NCBI GenBank assembly: GCA_947561715.1
Contig: OX387197.1
Span: 15,869,001-15,933,000, forward strand
DNA length: 64,000 bases
Direction: 5' to 3'
Source of the DNA: Ascidia mentula
Taxonomy: Eukaryota; Chordata; Ascidiacea; Phlebobranchia; Ascidiidae
The position numbers and the translations under genes were made by a program. Of this stretch, positions 1 through 11,512 are shown one piece after another (within the stretch, counting starts at the first letter, position 1; every line of letters starts with the position of its first letter). The notes under the pieces are model-generated. The model was given only the letters and a program-made list of their open reading frames with translations. It did not search any database and was not told where the DNA came from.

Positions 1-6
1 GACTGG

Positions 7-49
7 GTGGGATAGGCTGGACTCTGTTTTTTTCGAGCCCCAAGCCCAC
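7..49 (+). other. Imperfect dyad around the A T-tract
   Basis: GTGGG (7-11) pairs with CCCAC (45-49), and GGCT (15-18) pairs with AGCC (36-39). This gives a 5+4 bp interrupted stem with a 17-base loop holding the T7 tract. It recurs in each A half-unit that follows a B tail. The stem is short and may be incidental. Confidence 0.3.
27..33 (+). other. T7 tract of half-unit A
   Basis: Each half-unit has a run of seven T after CTCTG (here 27-33 in A and 80-86 in B). The tracts alternate at 53 and 74 bp, close to 5 and 7 turns of B-DNA at 10.5 bp per turn, so they lie on nearly the same face of the helix. Length and composition variants are T8, TTCTTTT and a TTTTTATCG form. The tract would also terminate RNA polymerase III transcription from the + strand. 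Confidence 0.7.
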
Positions 50-60
50 TTAACAATGGG
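45..60 (+). other. 16-bp conserved box in A (repeated in B)
   Basis: The box CCCACTTAACAATGGG is present in both halves (here 45-60 in A and 92-107 in B), even though their linkers and tails differ. It has inverted 4-bp ends, CCCA and TGGG, around an 8-bp centre. Variants I saw fall mostly in the left end (CCAAC, CACCTAAC, CCAATTAAC) or just after AATGG; I noticed none inside AACAATG. That core matches the SOX/HMG-box consensus WWCAAWG. Shared presence in both halves is seen; a role as a protein-binding site is inference. Confidence 0.6.
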
Positions 61-67
61 AGACATA

Positions 68-141
68 GGCTGGACTCTGTTTTTTTCGCGACCCACTTAA
101 CAATGGGCGAGATAGGGCCGAAGTTAAGACTGGGTGGGATA
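68..141 (+). repeat. Half-unit B (74 bp)
   Basis: B consists of the 21-bp shared head, a 3-bp linker CGA, the 16-bp box and a 34-bp tail that runs from CGAGATAGGG to GGTGGGATA. Recurrent B variants are GACCAACTT in the box, GATATGG or GAGACAGGG in the tail, GGCTGAAG for GGCCGAAG, CCGAAATTA, and GGAATCTG in the head. B also occurs alone, so it can be treated as a unit in its own right. Confidence 0.95.
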
Positions 142-321
142 GGCTGGACTCTGTTTTTTTCGAGCCCCAAGCCCACTTAACAATGGGAGACATAGGCTGG
201 ACTCTGTTTTTTTCGCGACCCACTTAACAATGGGCGAGATAGGGCCGAAGTTAAGACTGGGTGGGATAGGCTGGACTCTGTTTTTTTCGAGCCCCAAGCC
301 CACTTAACAATGGGAGACATA

Positions 322-469
322 GGCTGGACTCTGTTTTTTTCGCGACCCACTTAACAATGGGCGAGATAGGGCCGAAGTTAAGACTGGGTGGGATAGGCTG
401 GACTCTGTTTTTTTCGCGACCCACTTAACAATGGGCGAGATAGGGCCGAAGTTAAGACTGGGTGGGATA
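322..469 (+). repeat. B-B pair (solitary B), first of at least 61
   Basis: Two B half-units stand in tandem with no A between them, a 53-bp loss. B-B pairs of 148 bp start at 322, 1285, 2756, 3973, 4682, 4883, 6241, 7586, 7914, 9259, 10857, 11566, 11767, 12744, 13962, 14290, 15635, 15963, 17181, 18271, 18726, 19703, 20921, 21249, 22467, 22795, 24013, 24722, 24923, 25378, 26670, 28015, 29868, 30958, 31413, 32376, 32831, 33032, 34122, 35085, 35540, 35741, 36450, 37413, 37868, 38069, 38905, 39359, 40463, 41808, 42823, 43278, 46921, 49164, 50254, 53654, 54744, 55580, 56035, 58789 and 62951. Fifty-two lie before 43.5 kb and nine after. The 21-bp head shared by A and B is the likely recombination site. 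Confidence 0.92.
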
Positions 470-3400
470 GGCTGGACTCTGTTTTTTTCGAGCCCCAAGC
501 CCACTTAACAATGGGAGACATGGGCTGGACTCTGTTTTTTTCGCGACCCACTTAACAATGGGCGAGATAGGGCTGAAGTTAAGACTGGGTGGGATAGGCT
601 GGACTCTGTTTTTTTCGAGCCCCCAGCCCACTTAACAATGGGAGACATAGGCTGGAATCTGTTTTTTTCGCGACCAACTTAACAATGGGCGAGATATGGC
701 CGAAGTTAAGACTGGGTGGGATAGGCTGGACTCTGTTTTTTTCGAGCCCCAAGCCCACTTAACAATGGGAGACATAGGCTGGACTCTGTTTTTTTCGCGA
801 CCCACTTAACAATGGGCGAGATAGGGCTGAAGTTAAGACTGGGTGGGATAGGCTGGACTCTGTTTTTTTCGAGCCCCCAGCCCACTTAACAATGGGAGAC
901 ATAGGCTGGAATCTGTTTTTTTCGCGACCAACTTAACAATGGGCGAGATAGGGCCGAAGTTAAGACTGGGTGGGATAGGCTGGACTCTGTTTTTTTCGAG
1001 CCCCAAGCCCACTTAACAATGGGAGACATAGGCTGGACTCTGTTTTTTTCGCGACCCACTTAACAATGGGCGAGATAGGGCCGAAGTTAAGACTGGGTGG
1101 GATAGGCTGGACTCTATTTTTTTCGAGCCCCAAGCCCACTTAACAATGGGAGACATAGGCTGGACTCTGTTTTTTTCGCGACCCACTTAACAATGGGCGA
1201 GATAGGGCCGAAGTTAAGACTGGGTGGGATAGGCTGGACTCTGTTTTTTTCGAGCCCCAAGCCCACTTAACAATGGGAGACATAGGCTGGACTCTGTTTT
1301 TTTCGCGTCCCACTTAACAATGGGCGAGATAGGGCTGAAGTTAAGACTGGGTGGGATAGGCTGGACTCTGTTTTTTTCGCGACCCACTTAACAATGGGCG
1401 AGATAGGGCCGAAGTTAAGACTGGGTGGGATAGGCTGGACTCTGTTTTTTTCGAGCCCCAAGCCCACTTAACAATGGGAGACATAGGCTGGACTCTGTTT
1501 TTTTCGCGACCCACTTAACAATGGGCGAGATAGGGCTGAAGTTAAGACTGGGTGGGATAGGCTGGACTCTGTTTTTTTCGAGCCCCCAGCCCACTTAACA
1601 ATGGGAGACATAGGCTGGAATCTGTTTTTTTCGCGACCAACTTAACAATGGGCGAGATATGGCCGAAGTTAAGACTGGGTGGGATAGGCTGGACTCTGTT
1701 TTTTTCGAGCCCCAAGCCCACTTAACAATGGGAGACATAGGCTGGACTCTGTTTTTTTCGCGACCCACTTAACAATGGGCGAGATAGGGCTGAAGTTAAG
1801 ACTGGGTGGGATAGGCTGGACTCTGTTTTTTTCGAGCCCCCAGCCCACTTAACAATGGGAGACATAGGCTGGAATCTGTTTTTTTCGCGACCAACTTAAC
1901 AATGGGCGAGATAGGGCCGAAGTTAAGACTGGGTGGGATAGGCTGGACTCTGTTTTTTTCGAGCCCCAAGCCCACTTAACAATGGGAGACATAGGCTGGA
2001 CTCTGTTTTTTTCGCGACCAACTTAACAATGGGCGAGATATGGCCGAAGTTAAGACTGGGTGGGATAGGCTGGACTCTGTTCTTTTCGAGCCCCAAGCCC
2101 ACTTAACAATGGGAGACATAGGCTGGACTCTGTTTTTTTCGCGACCCACTTAACAATGGGCGAGATATGGCCGAAGTTAAGACTGGGTGGGATAGGCTGG
2201 ACTCTGTTCTTTTCGAGCCCCAAGCCCACTTAACAATGGGAGACATAGGCTGGACTCTGTTTTTTTCGCGACCCACTTAACAATGGGCGAGATAGGGCCG
2301 AAGTTAAGACTGGGTGGGATAGGCTGGACTCTGTTCTTTTCGAGTCCCAAGCCCACTTAACAATGGGAGACATAGGCTGGACTCGGTTTTTTTCGCGACC
2401 CACTTAACAATGGGCGAGATAGGGCTGAAGTTAAGACTGGGTGGGATAGGCTGGACTCTGTTTTTTTCGAGCCCCAAGCCCACTTAACAATGGGAGACAT
2501 AGGCTGGACTCTGTTTTTTTCGCGACCCACTTAACAATGGGCGAGATAGGGCCGAAGTTAAGACTGGGTGGGATAGGCTGGACTCTGTTTTTTTCGAGCC
2601 CCAAGCCCACTTAACAATGGGAGACATAGGCCGGACTCTGTTTTTTTCGCGACCCACTTAACAATGGGCGAGATAGGGCCGAAGTTAAGACTGGGTGGGA
2701 TAGGCTGGACTCTGTTTTTTTCGAGCCCCAAGCCCACTTAACAATGGGAGACATAGGCTGGACTCTGTTTTTTTCGCGACCCACTTAACAATGGGCGAGA
2801 TAGGGCCGAAGTTAAGACTGGGTGGGATAGGCTGGACTCTGTTTTTTTCGCGACCCACTTAACAATGGGCGAGATAGGGCTGAAGTTAAGACTGGGTGGG
2901 ATAGGCTGGACTCTGTTTTTTTCGAGCCCCCAGCCCACTTAACAATGGGAGACATAGGCTGGAATCTGTTTTTTTCGCGACCAACTTAACAATGGGCGAG
3001 ATAGGGCCGAAGTTAAGACTGGGTGGGATAGGCTGGACTCTGTTTTTTTCGAGCCCCAAGCCCACTTAACAATGGGAGACATAGGCTGGACTCTGTTTTT
3101 TTCGCGACCCACTTAACAATGGGCGAGATAGGCCTGAAGTTAAGACTGGGTGGGATAGGCTGGACTCTGTTTTTTTCGAGCCCCCAGCCCACTTAACAAT
3201 GGGAGACATAGGCTGGAATCTGTTTTTTTCGCGACCAACTTAACAATGGGCGAGATAGGGCCGAAGTTAAGACTGGGTGGGATAGGCTGGACTCTGTTTT
3301 TTTCGAGCCCCAAGCCCACTTAACAATGGGAGACATAGGCTGGACTCTGTTTTTTTCGCGACCCACTTAACAATGGGCGAGATAGGGCCGAAGTTAAGAC

Positions 3401-4628
3401 TGGGTGGGATAGGCTGGACTCTATTTTTTTCGAGCCCCAAGCCCACTTAACAATGGGAGACATAGGCTGGACTCTGTTTTTTTCGCGACCCACTTAACAA
3501 TGGGCGAGATAGGGCCGAAGTTAAGACTGGGTGGGATAGGCTGGACTCTGTTTTTTTCGAGCCCCAAGCCCACTTAACAATGGGAGACATAGGCTGGACT
3601 CTGTTTTTTTCGCGTCCCACTTAACAATGGGCGAGATAGGGCTGAAGTTAAGACTCGGTGGGATAGGCTGGACTCTGTTTTTTTCGAGCCCCAAGCCCAC
3701 TTAACAATGGGAGACATAGGCTGGACTCTGTTTTTTTCGCGACCCACTTAACAATGGGCGAGACAGGGCCGAAGTTAAGACTGGGTGGGATAGGCTGGAC
3801 TCTGTTTTTTTCGAGCCCCCAGCCCACTTAACAATGGGAGACATAGGCTGGACTCTGTTTTTTTCGCGACCCACTTAACAATGGGCGAGATAGGGCCGAA
3901 GTTAAGACTGGGTGGGATAGGCTGGACTCTGTTTTTTTCGAGCCCCCAGCCCACTTAACAATGGGAGACATAGGCTGGACTCTGTTTTTTTCGCGACCAA
4001 CTTAACAATGGGCGAGATATGGCCGAAATTAAGACTGGGTGGGATAGGCTGGACTCTGTTTTTTTCGCGACCCACTTAACAATGGGCGAGATATGGCCGA
4101 AGTTAAGACTGGGTGGGATAGGCTGGACTCTGTTCTTTTCGAGCCCCAAGCCCACTTAACAATGGGAGACATAGGCTGGACTCTGTTTTTTTCGCGACCC
4201 ACTTAACAATGGGCGAGATAGGGCCGAAGTTAAGACTGGGTGGGATAGGCTGGACTCTGTTCTTTTCGAGCCCCAAGCCCACTTAACAATGGGAGACATA
4301 GGCTGGACTCTGTTTTTTTCGCGACCCACTTAACAATGGGCGAGATAGGGCCGAAGTTAAGACTGGGTGGGATAGGCTGGACTCTGTTCTTTTCGAGCCC
4401 CAAGCCCACTTAACAATGGGAGACATAGGCTGGACTCTGTTTTTTTCGCGACCCACTTAACAATGGGCGAGACAGGGCCGAAGTTAAGACTGGGTGGGAT
4501 AGGCTGGACTCTGTTTTTTTCGAGCCCCAAGCCCACTTAACAATGGGAGACATAGGCTGGACTCTGTTTTTTTCGCGACCCACTTAACAATGGGCGAGAT
4601 AGGGCCGAAGTTAAGACTGGGTGGGATA

Positions 4629-5030
4629 GGCTGGACTCTGTTTTTTTCGAGCCCCAAGCCCACTTAACAATGGGAGACATAGGCTGGACTCTGTTTTTTT
4701 CGCGACCAACTTAACAATGGGCGAGATATGGCCGAAATTAAGACTGGGTGGGATAGGCTGGACTCTGTTTTTTTCGCGACCCACTTAACAATGGGCGAGA
4801 TAGGGCCGAAGTTAAGACTGGGTGGGATAGGCTGGACTCTGTTTTTTTCGAGCCCCAAGCCCACTTAACAATGGGAGACATAGGCTCGACTCTGTTTTTT
4901 TCGCGACCCACTTAACAATGGGCGAGATAGGGCCGAAGTTAAGACTGGGTGGGATAGGCTGGACTCTGTTTTTTTCGCGACCCACTTAACAATGGGCGAG
5001 ATAGGGCCGAAGTTAAGACTGGGTGGGATA
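4629..5030 (+). repeat. A-B-B doublet (402 bp), copy 1
   Basis: Two A-B-B trimers of 201 bp stand directly in tandem. The second carries GGCTCGACTC in its first B head, a substitution found only in this haplotype and its copies. Confidence 0.88.
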
Positions 5031-6046
5031 GGCTGGACTCTGTTTTTTTCGAGCCCCAAGCCCACTTAACAATGGGAGACATAGGCTGGACTCTGTTTTT
5101 TTCGCGACCCACTTAACAATGGGCGAGATAGGGCTGAAGTTAAGACTGGGTGGGATAGGCTGGACTCTGTTTTTTTCGAGCCCCCAGCCCACTTAACAAT
5201 GGGAGACATAGGCTGGAATCTGTTTTTTTCGCGACCAACTTAACAATGGGCGAGATATGGCCGAAGTTAAGACTGGGTGGGATAGGCTGGACTCTGTTTT
5301 TTTCGAGCCCCAAGCCCACTTAACAATGGGAGACATAGGCTGGACTCTGTTTTTTTCGCGACCCACTTAACAATGGGCGAGATAGGGCTGAAGTTAAGAC
5401 TGGGTGGGATAGGCTGGACTCTGTTTTTTTCGAGCCCCCAGCCCACTTAACAATGGGAGACATAGGCTGGAATCTGTTTTTTTCGCGACCAACTTAACAA
5501 TGGGCGAGATAGGGCCGAAGTTAAGACTGGGTGGGATAGGCTGGACTCTGTTTTTTTCGAGCCCCCAGCCCACTTAACAATGGGAGACATAGGCTGGACT
5601 CTGTTTTTTTCGCGACCAACTTAACAATGGGCGAGATATGGCCGAAGTTAAGACTGGGTGGGATAGGCTGGACTCTGTTCTTTTCGAGCCCCAAGCCCAC
5701 TTAACAATGGGAGACATAGGCTGGACTCTGTTTTTTTCGCGACCCACTTAACAATGGGCGAGATATGGCCGAAGTTAAGACTGGGTGGGATAGGCTGGAC
5801 TCTGTTTTTTTCGAGCCCCAAGCCCACTTAACAATGGGAGACATTGGCTGGACTCTGTTTTTTTCGCGACCCACTTAACAATGGGCGAGATATGGCCGAA
5901 GTTAAGACTGGGTGGGATAGGCTGGACTCTGTTTTTTTCGAGCCCCAAGCCCACTTAACAATGGGAGACATAGGCTGGACTCTGTTTTTTTCGCGACCCA
6001 CTTAACAATGGGCGAGATAGGGCTGAAGTTTAGACTGGGTGGGATA

Positions 6047-6113
6047 GGCTGGACTCTGTTTTTTTCGAGCCCCCAGCCCACTTAACAATGGGAGGTTAAG
6101 ACTGGGTGGGATA
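6047..6113 (+). repeat. Truncated 67-bp unit, copy 1
   Basis: The unit is an A half as far as AATGGGAG, joined directly to the B tail at GTTAAGACTG. This equals a 60-bp internal deletion of a full unit. All 13 copies in the window have the same join, so they descend from one event. Confidence 0.93.
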
Positions 6114-7088
6114 GGCTGGACTCTGTTTTTTTCGCGACCAACTTAACAATGGGCGAGATATGGCCGAAGTTAAGACTGGGTGGGATAGGCTGGACTCTGT
6201 TTTTTTCGAGCCCCAAGCCCACTTAACAATGGGAGACATAGGCTGGACTCTGTTTTTTTCGCGACCCACTTAACAATGAGCGAGATAGGGCTGAAGTTAA
6301 GACTGGGTGGGATAGGCTGGACTCTGTTTTTTTCGCGACCCACTTAACAATGGGCGAGATAGGGCCGAAGTTAAGACTGGGTGGGATAGCCTGGACTCTG
6401 TTTTTTTCGAGCCCCAAGCCCACTTAACAATGGGAGACATAGGCTGGACTCTGTTTTTTTCGCGACCCACTTAACAATGGGCGAGATAGGGCTGAAGTTA
6501 AGACTGGGTGGGATAGGCTGGACTCTGTTTTTTTCGAGCCCCCAGCCCACTTAACAATGGGAGACATAGGCTGGAATCTGTTTTTTTCGCGACCAACTTA
6601 ACAATGGGCGAGATAGGGCCGAAGTTAAGACTGGGTGGGATAGGCTGGACTCTGTTTTTTTCGAGCCCCAAGCCCACTTAACAATGGGAGACATAGGCTG
6701 GACTCTGTTTTTTTCGCGACCCACTTAACAATGGGCGAGATAGGGCCGAAGTTAAGACTGGGTGGGATAGGCTGGACTCTGTTCTTTTCGAGCCCCAAGC
6801 CCACTTAACAATGGGAGACATAGGCTGGACTCTGTTTTTTTCGCGACCCACTTAACAATGGGCGAGATAGGGCCGAAGTTAAGACTGGGTAGGATAGGCT
6901 GGACTCTGTTTTTTTCGAGCCCCAAGCCCACTTAACAATGGGAGACATAGGCTGGACTCTGTTTTTTTCGCGTCACACTTAACAATGGGCGAGATAGGGC
7001 TGAAGTTAAGACTGGGTGGGATAGGCTGGACTCTGTTTTTTTCGAGCCCCAAGCCCACTTAACAATGGGAGACATAGGCTGGACTCTG

Positions 7089-8761
7089 TTTTTTTTCGCG
7101 ACCCACTTAACAATGGGCGAGATAGGGCCGAAGTTAAGACTGGGTGGGATAGGCTGGACTCTGTTCTTTTCGAGCCCCAAGCCCACTTAACAATGGGAGA
7201 CATAGGCTGGACTCTGTTTTTTTCGCGACCCACTTAACAATGGGCGAGATAGGGCCGAAGTTAAGACTGGGTGGGATAGGCTGGACTCTGTTCTTTTCGA
7301 GCCCCAAGCCCACTTAACAATGGGAGACATAGGCTGGACTCTGTTTTTTTCGCGACCCACTTAACAATGGGCGAGACAGGGCCGAAGTTAAGACTGGGGG
7401 GGATAGGCTGGACTCTGTTTTTTTCGAGCCCCAAGCCCACTTAACAATGGGAGACATAGGCTGGACTCTGTTTTTTTCGCGACCCACTTAACAATGGGCG
7501 AGATAGGGCCGAAGTTAAGACTGGGTGGGATAGGCTGGACTCTGTTTTTTTCGAGCCCCCAGCCCACTTAACAATGGGAGACATAGGCTGGACTCTGTTT
7601 TTTTCGCGACCAACTTAACAATGGGCGAGATATGGCCGAAATTAAGACTGGGTGGGATAGGCTGGACTCTGTTTTTTTCGCGACCCACTTAACAATGGGC
7701 GAGATAGGGCCGAAGTTAAGACTGGGTGGGATAGGCTGGACTCTGTTTTTTTCGAGCCCCAAGCCCACTTAACAATGGGAGACATAGGCTGGACTCTGTT
7801 TTTTTCGCGACCCACTTAACAATGGGCGAGATAGGGCCGAAGTTAAGACTGGGTGGGATAGGCTGGACTCTGTTTTTTTCGAGCCCCCAGCCCACTTAAC
7901 AATGGGAGACATAGGCTGGACTCTGTTTTTTTCGCGACCAACTTAACAATGGTCGAGATATGGCCGAAGTTAAGACTGGGTGGGATAGGCTGGACTCTGT
8001 TCTTTTCGCGACCCACTTAACAATGGGCGAGATAGGGCCGAAGTTAAGACTGGGTGGGATAGCCTGGACTCTGTTTTTTTCGAGCCCCAAGCCCACTTAA
8101 CAATGGGAGACATAGGCTGGACTCTGTTTTTTTCGCGACCCACTTAACAATGGGCGAGATAGGGCTGAAGTTAAGACTGGGTGGGATAGGCTGGACTCTG
8201 TTTTTTTCGAGCCCCCAGCCCACTTAACAATGGGAGACATAGGCTGGAATCTGTTTTTTTCGCGACCAACTTAACAATGGGCGAGATAGGGCCGAAGTTA
8301 AGACTGGGTGGGATAGGCTGGACTCTGTTTTTTTCGAGCCCCAAGCCCACTTAACAATGGGAGACATAGGCTGGACTCTGTTTTTTTCGCGACCCACTTA
8401 ACAATGGGCGAGATAGGGCCGAAGTTAAGACTGGGTGGGATAGGCTGGACTCTGTTCTTTTCGAGCCCCAAGCCCACTTAACAATGGGAGACATAGGCTG
8501 GACTCTGTTTTTTTCGCGACCCACTTAACAATGGGCGAGATAGGGCCGAAGTTAAGACTGGGTAGGATAGGCTGGACTCTGTTTTTTTCGAGCCCCAAGC
8601 CCACTTAACAATGGGAGACATAGGCTGGACTCTGTTTTTTTCGCGTCACACTTAACAATGGGCGAGATAGGGCTGAAGTTAAGACTGGGTGGGATAGGCT
8701 GGACTCTGTTTTTTTCGAGCCCCAAGCCCACTTAACAATGGGAGACATAGGCTGGACTCTG
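7089..8761 (+). repeat. 1,673-bp HOR sub-repeat, block 1 copy
   Basis: This T8-to-T8 interval is 12 full units + 2 solitary B + 1 bp, one unit longer than the 1,546-bp form. Confidence 0.88.
7988..8061 (+). repeat. B with A-type T tract (recombinant head), copy 1
   Basis: The second B of a B-B pair has TTCTTTT in its head, a form otherwise seen in A half-units (followed by CGAGCC). Here it is followed by CGCGACCC. The head therefore came from an A and the remainder from a B, placing the exchange at or just after the T tract. Confidence 0.82.
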
Positions 8762-11512
8762 TTTTTTTTCGCGACCCACTTAACAATGGGCGAGATAGGG
8801 CCGAAGTTAAGACTGGGTGGGATAGGCTGGACTCTGTTCTTTTCGAGCCCCAAGCCCACTTAACAATGGGAGACATAGGCTGGACTCTGTTTTTTTCGCG
8901 ACCCACTTAACAATGGGCGAGATAGGGCCGAAGTTAAGACTGGGTGGGATAGGCTGGACTCTGTTCTTTTCGAGCCCCAAGCCCACTTAACAATGGGAGA
9001 CATAGGCTGGACTCTGTTTTTTTCGCGACCCACTTAACAATGGGCGAGACAGGGCCGAAGTTAAGACTGGGGGGGATAGGCTGGACTCTGTTTTTTTCGA
9101 GCCCCAAGCCCACTTAACAATGGGAGACATAGGCTGGACTCTGTTTTTTTCGCGACCCACTTAACAATGGGCGAGATAGGGCCGAAGTTAAGACTGGGTG
9201 GGATAGGCTGGACTCTGCTTTTTTCGAGCCCCCAGCCCACTTAACAATGGGAGACATAGGCTGGACTCTGTTTTTTTCGCGACCAACTTAACAATGGGCG
9301 AGATATGGCCGAAATTAAGACTGGGTGGGATAGGCTGGACTCTGTTTTTTTCGCGACCCACTTAACAATGGGCGAGATAGGGCCGAAGTTAAGACTGGGT
9401 GGGATAGGCTGGACTCTGTTTTTTTCGAGCCCCAAGCCCACTTAACAATGGGAGACATAGGCTGGACTCTGTTTTTTTCGCGACCCACTTAACAATGGGC
9501 GAGATAGGGCCGAAGTTAAGACTGGGTGGGATAGGCTGGACTCTGTTTTTTTCGAGCCCCCAGCCCACTTAACAATGGGAGACATAGGCTGGACTCTGTT
9601 TTTTTCGCGACCCACTTAACAATGGTCGAGATATGGCCGAAGTTAAGACTGGGTGGGATAGGCTGGACTCTGTTCTTTTCGAGCCCCAAGCCCACTTAAC
9701 AATGGGAGACATAGGCTGGACTCTGTTTTTTTCGCGACCCACTTAACAATGGGCGAGATATGGCCGAAGTTAAGACTGGGTGGGATAGGCTGGACTCTGT
9801 TTTTTTCGAGCCCCAAGCCCACTTAACAATGGGAGACATTGGCTGGACTCTGTTTTTTTCGCGACCCACTTAACAATGGGCGAGATAGGGCCGAAGTTAA
9901 GACTGGGTGGGATAGGCTGGACTCTGTTCTTTTCGAGCACCAAGCGCACTTAACAATGGGAGACATAGGCTGGACTCTGTTTTTTTCGCGACCCACTTAA
10001 CAATGGGCGAGACAGGGCCGAAGTTAAGACTGGGTGGGATAGGCTGGACTCTGTTTTTTTCGAGCCCCAAGCCCACTTAACAATGGGAGACATAGGCTGG
10101 ACTCTGTTTTTTTCGCGACCCACTTAACAATGGGCGAGATAGGGCCGAAGTTAAGACTGGGTGGGATAGGCTGGACTCTGTTTTTTTCGAGCCCCCAGCC
10201 CACTTAACAATGGGAGACATAGGCTGGACTCTGTTTTTTTCGCGACCCACTTAACAATGGGCGAGATAGGGCCGAAGTTAAGACTGGGTGGGATAGGCTG
10301 GACTCTATTTTTTTCGAGCCCCAAGCCCACTTAACAATGGGAGACATAGGCTGGACTCTGTTTTTTTCGCGACCCACTTAACAATGGGCGAGATAGGGCC
10401 GAAGTTAAGACTGGGTGGGATAGGCTGGACTCTGTTTTTTTCGAGCCCCAAGCCCACTTAACAATGGGAGACATAGGCTGGACTCTGTTTTTTTCGCGTC
10501 CCACTTAACAATGGGCGAGATAGGGCTGAAGTTAAGACTGGGTGGGATAGGCTGGACTCTGTTTTTTTCGAGCCCCAAGCCCACTTAACAATGGGAGACA
10601 TAGGCTGGACTCTGTTTTTTTCGCGACCCACTTAACAATGGGCGAGACAGGGCCGAAGTTAAGACTGGGTGGGATAGGCTGGACTCTGTTTTTTTCGAGC
10701 CCCCAGCCCACTTAACAATGGGAGACATAGGCTGGACTATGTTTTTTTCGCGACCCACTTAACAATGGGCGAGATAGGGCCGAAGTTAAGACTGGGTGGG
10801 ATAGGCTGGACTCTGTTTTTTTCGAGCCCCCAGCCCACTTAACAATGGGAGACATAGGCTGGACTCTGTTTTTTTCGCGACCAACTTAACAATGGGCGAG
10901 ATATGGCCGAAATTAAGACTGGGTGGGATAGGCTGGACTCTGTTTTTTTCGCGACCCACTTAACAATGGGCGAGATAGGGCCGAAGTTAAGACTGGGTGG
11001 GATAGGCTGGACTCTGTTCTTTTCGAGCCCCAAGCCCACTTAACAATGGGAGACATAGGCTGGACTCTGTTTTTTTCGCGACCCACTTAACAATGGGCGA
11101 GATAGGGCCGAAGTTAAGACTGGGTGGGATAGGCTGGACTCTGTTCTTTTCGAGCCCCAAGCCCACTTAACAATGGGAGACATAGGCTGGACTCTGTTTT
11201 TTTCGCGACCCACTTAACAATGGGCGAGATAGGGCCGAAGTTAAGACTGGGTGGGATAGGCTGGACTCTGTTCTTTTCGAGCCCCAAGCCCACTTAACAA
11301 TGGGAGACATAGGCTGGACTCTGTTTTTTTCGCGACCCACTTAACAATGGGCGAGACAGGGCCGAAGTTAAGACTGGGTGGGATAGGCTGGACTCTGTTT
11401 TTTTCGAGCCCCAAGCCCACTTAACAATGGGAGACATAGGCTGGACTCTGTTTTTTTCGCGACCCACTTAACAATGGGCGAGATAGGGCCGAAGTTAAGA
11501 CTGGGTGGGATA

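Larger units (their letters stand above)
15..67 (+). repeat. Half-unit A (53 bp)
   Basis: A consists of the 21-bp shared head with its T7 tract, a 9-bp linker AGCCCCAAG (often AGCCCCCAG), the 16-bp box and a 7-bp tail AGACATA. Recurrent A variants are ACATTGG at the tail/next-head join and TTCTTTT in the T tract. A half-units are the ones lost at solitary-B sites; a doubled A was seen only once, at 42717-42822. Confidence 0.95.
15..141 (+). repeat. Reference monomer (127 bp, A+B)
   Basis: This first complete unit in A-then-B phase serves as the reference for the array. It has about 50% G+C (roughly 28 C, 36 G, 33 T and 30 A) and five CpG sites, so CpG is only mildly depleted. It is a degenerate dimer: two half-units with the same head and the same 16-bp box but different linkers and tails. 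The length is not a multiple of three, so no reading frame persists from unit to unit. Most B halves contain the six-base palindrome TCGCGA. Confidence 0.96.
1..6046 (+). repeat. Left segment: 44 units + 6 solitary B
   Basis: After 14 leading bases the segment is exactly 44 full units plus six solitary B units (B-B pairs starting at 322, 1285, 2756, 3973, 4682 and 4883). It has no truncated unit and no T8 variant. A CTCTATTTTTTT head, followed about 200 bp later by CGCGTCCCAC, occurs near 1,115 and 3,423; the same pair recurs near 10.3 kb and repeatedly in the right-hand domain. The first two B-B sites are 963 bp apart (7 units + 1 B), with similar flanks. Confidence 0.88.

Noticed and set aside
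304-504. Recurrent 66-residue reading frame on the minus strand (dozens of near-identical copies, beginning GLGLEKNRVQ)
   Set aside because: It exists only where two B units adjoin, because 127 + 74 = 201 is a multiple of three. It opens at a GTG and closes at a TAA that both lie in the same conserved box. No recognisable domain, start context or frame conservation in ordinary units.
6932-7186. 84- and 75-residue minus-strand frames recurring with the T8 units
   Set aside because: They arise from the single-base T8 insertion shifting the frame of the same repeat sequence. They travel with the HOR block and show no sign of selection as protein.
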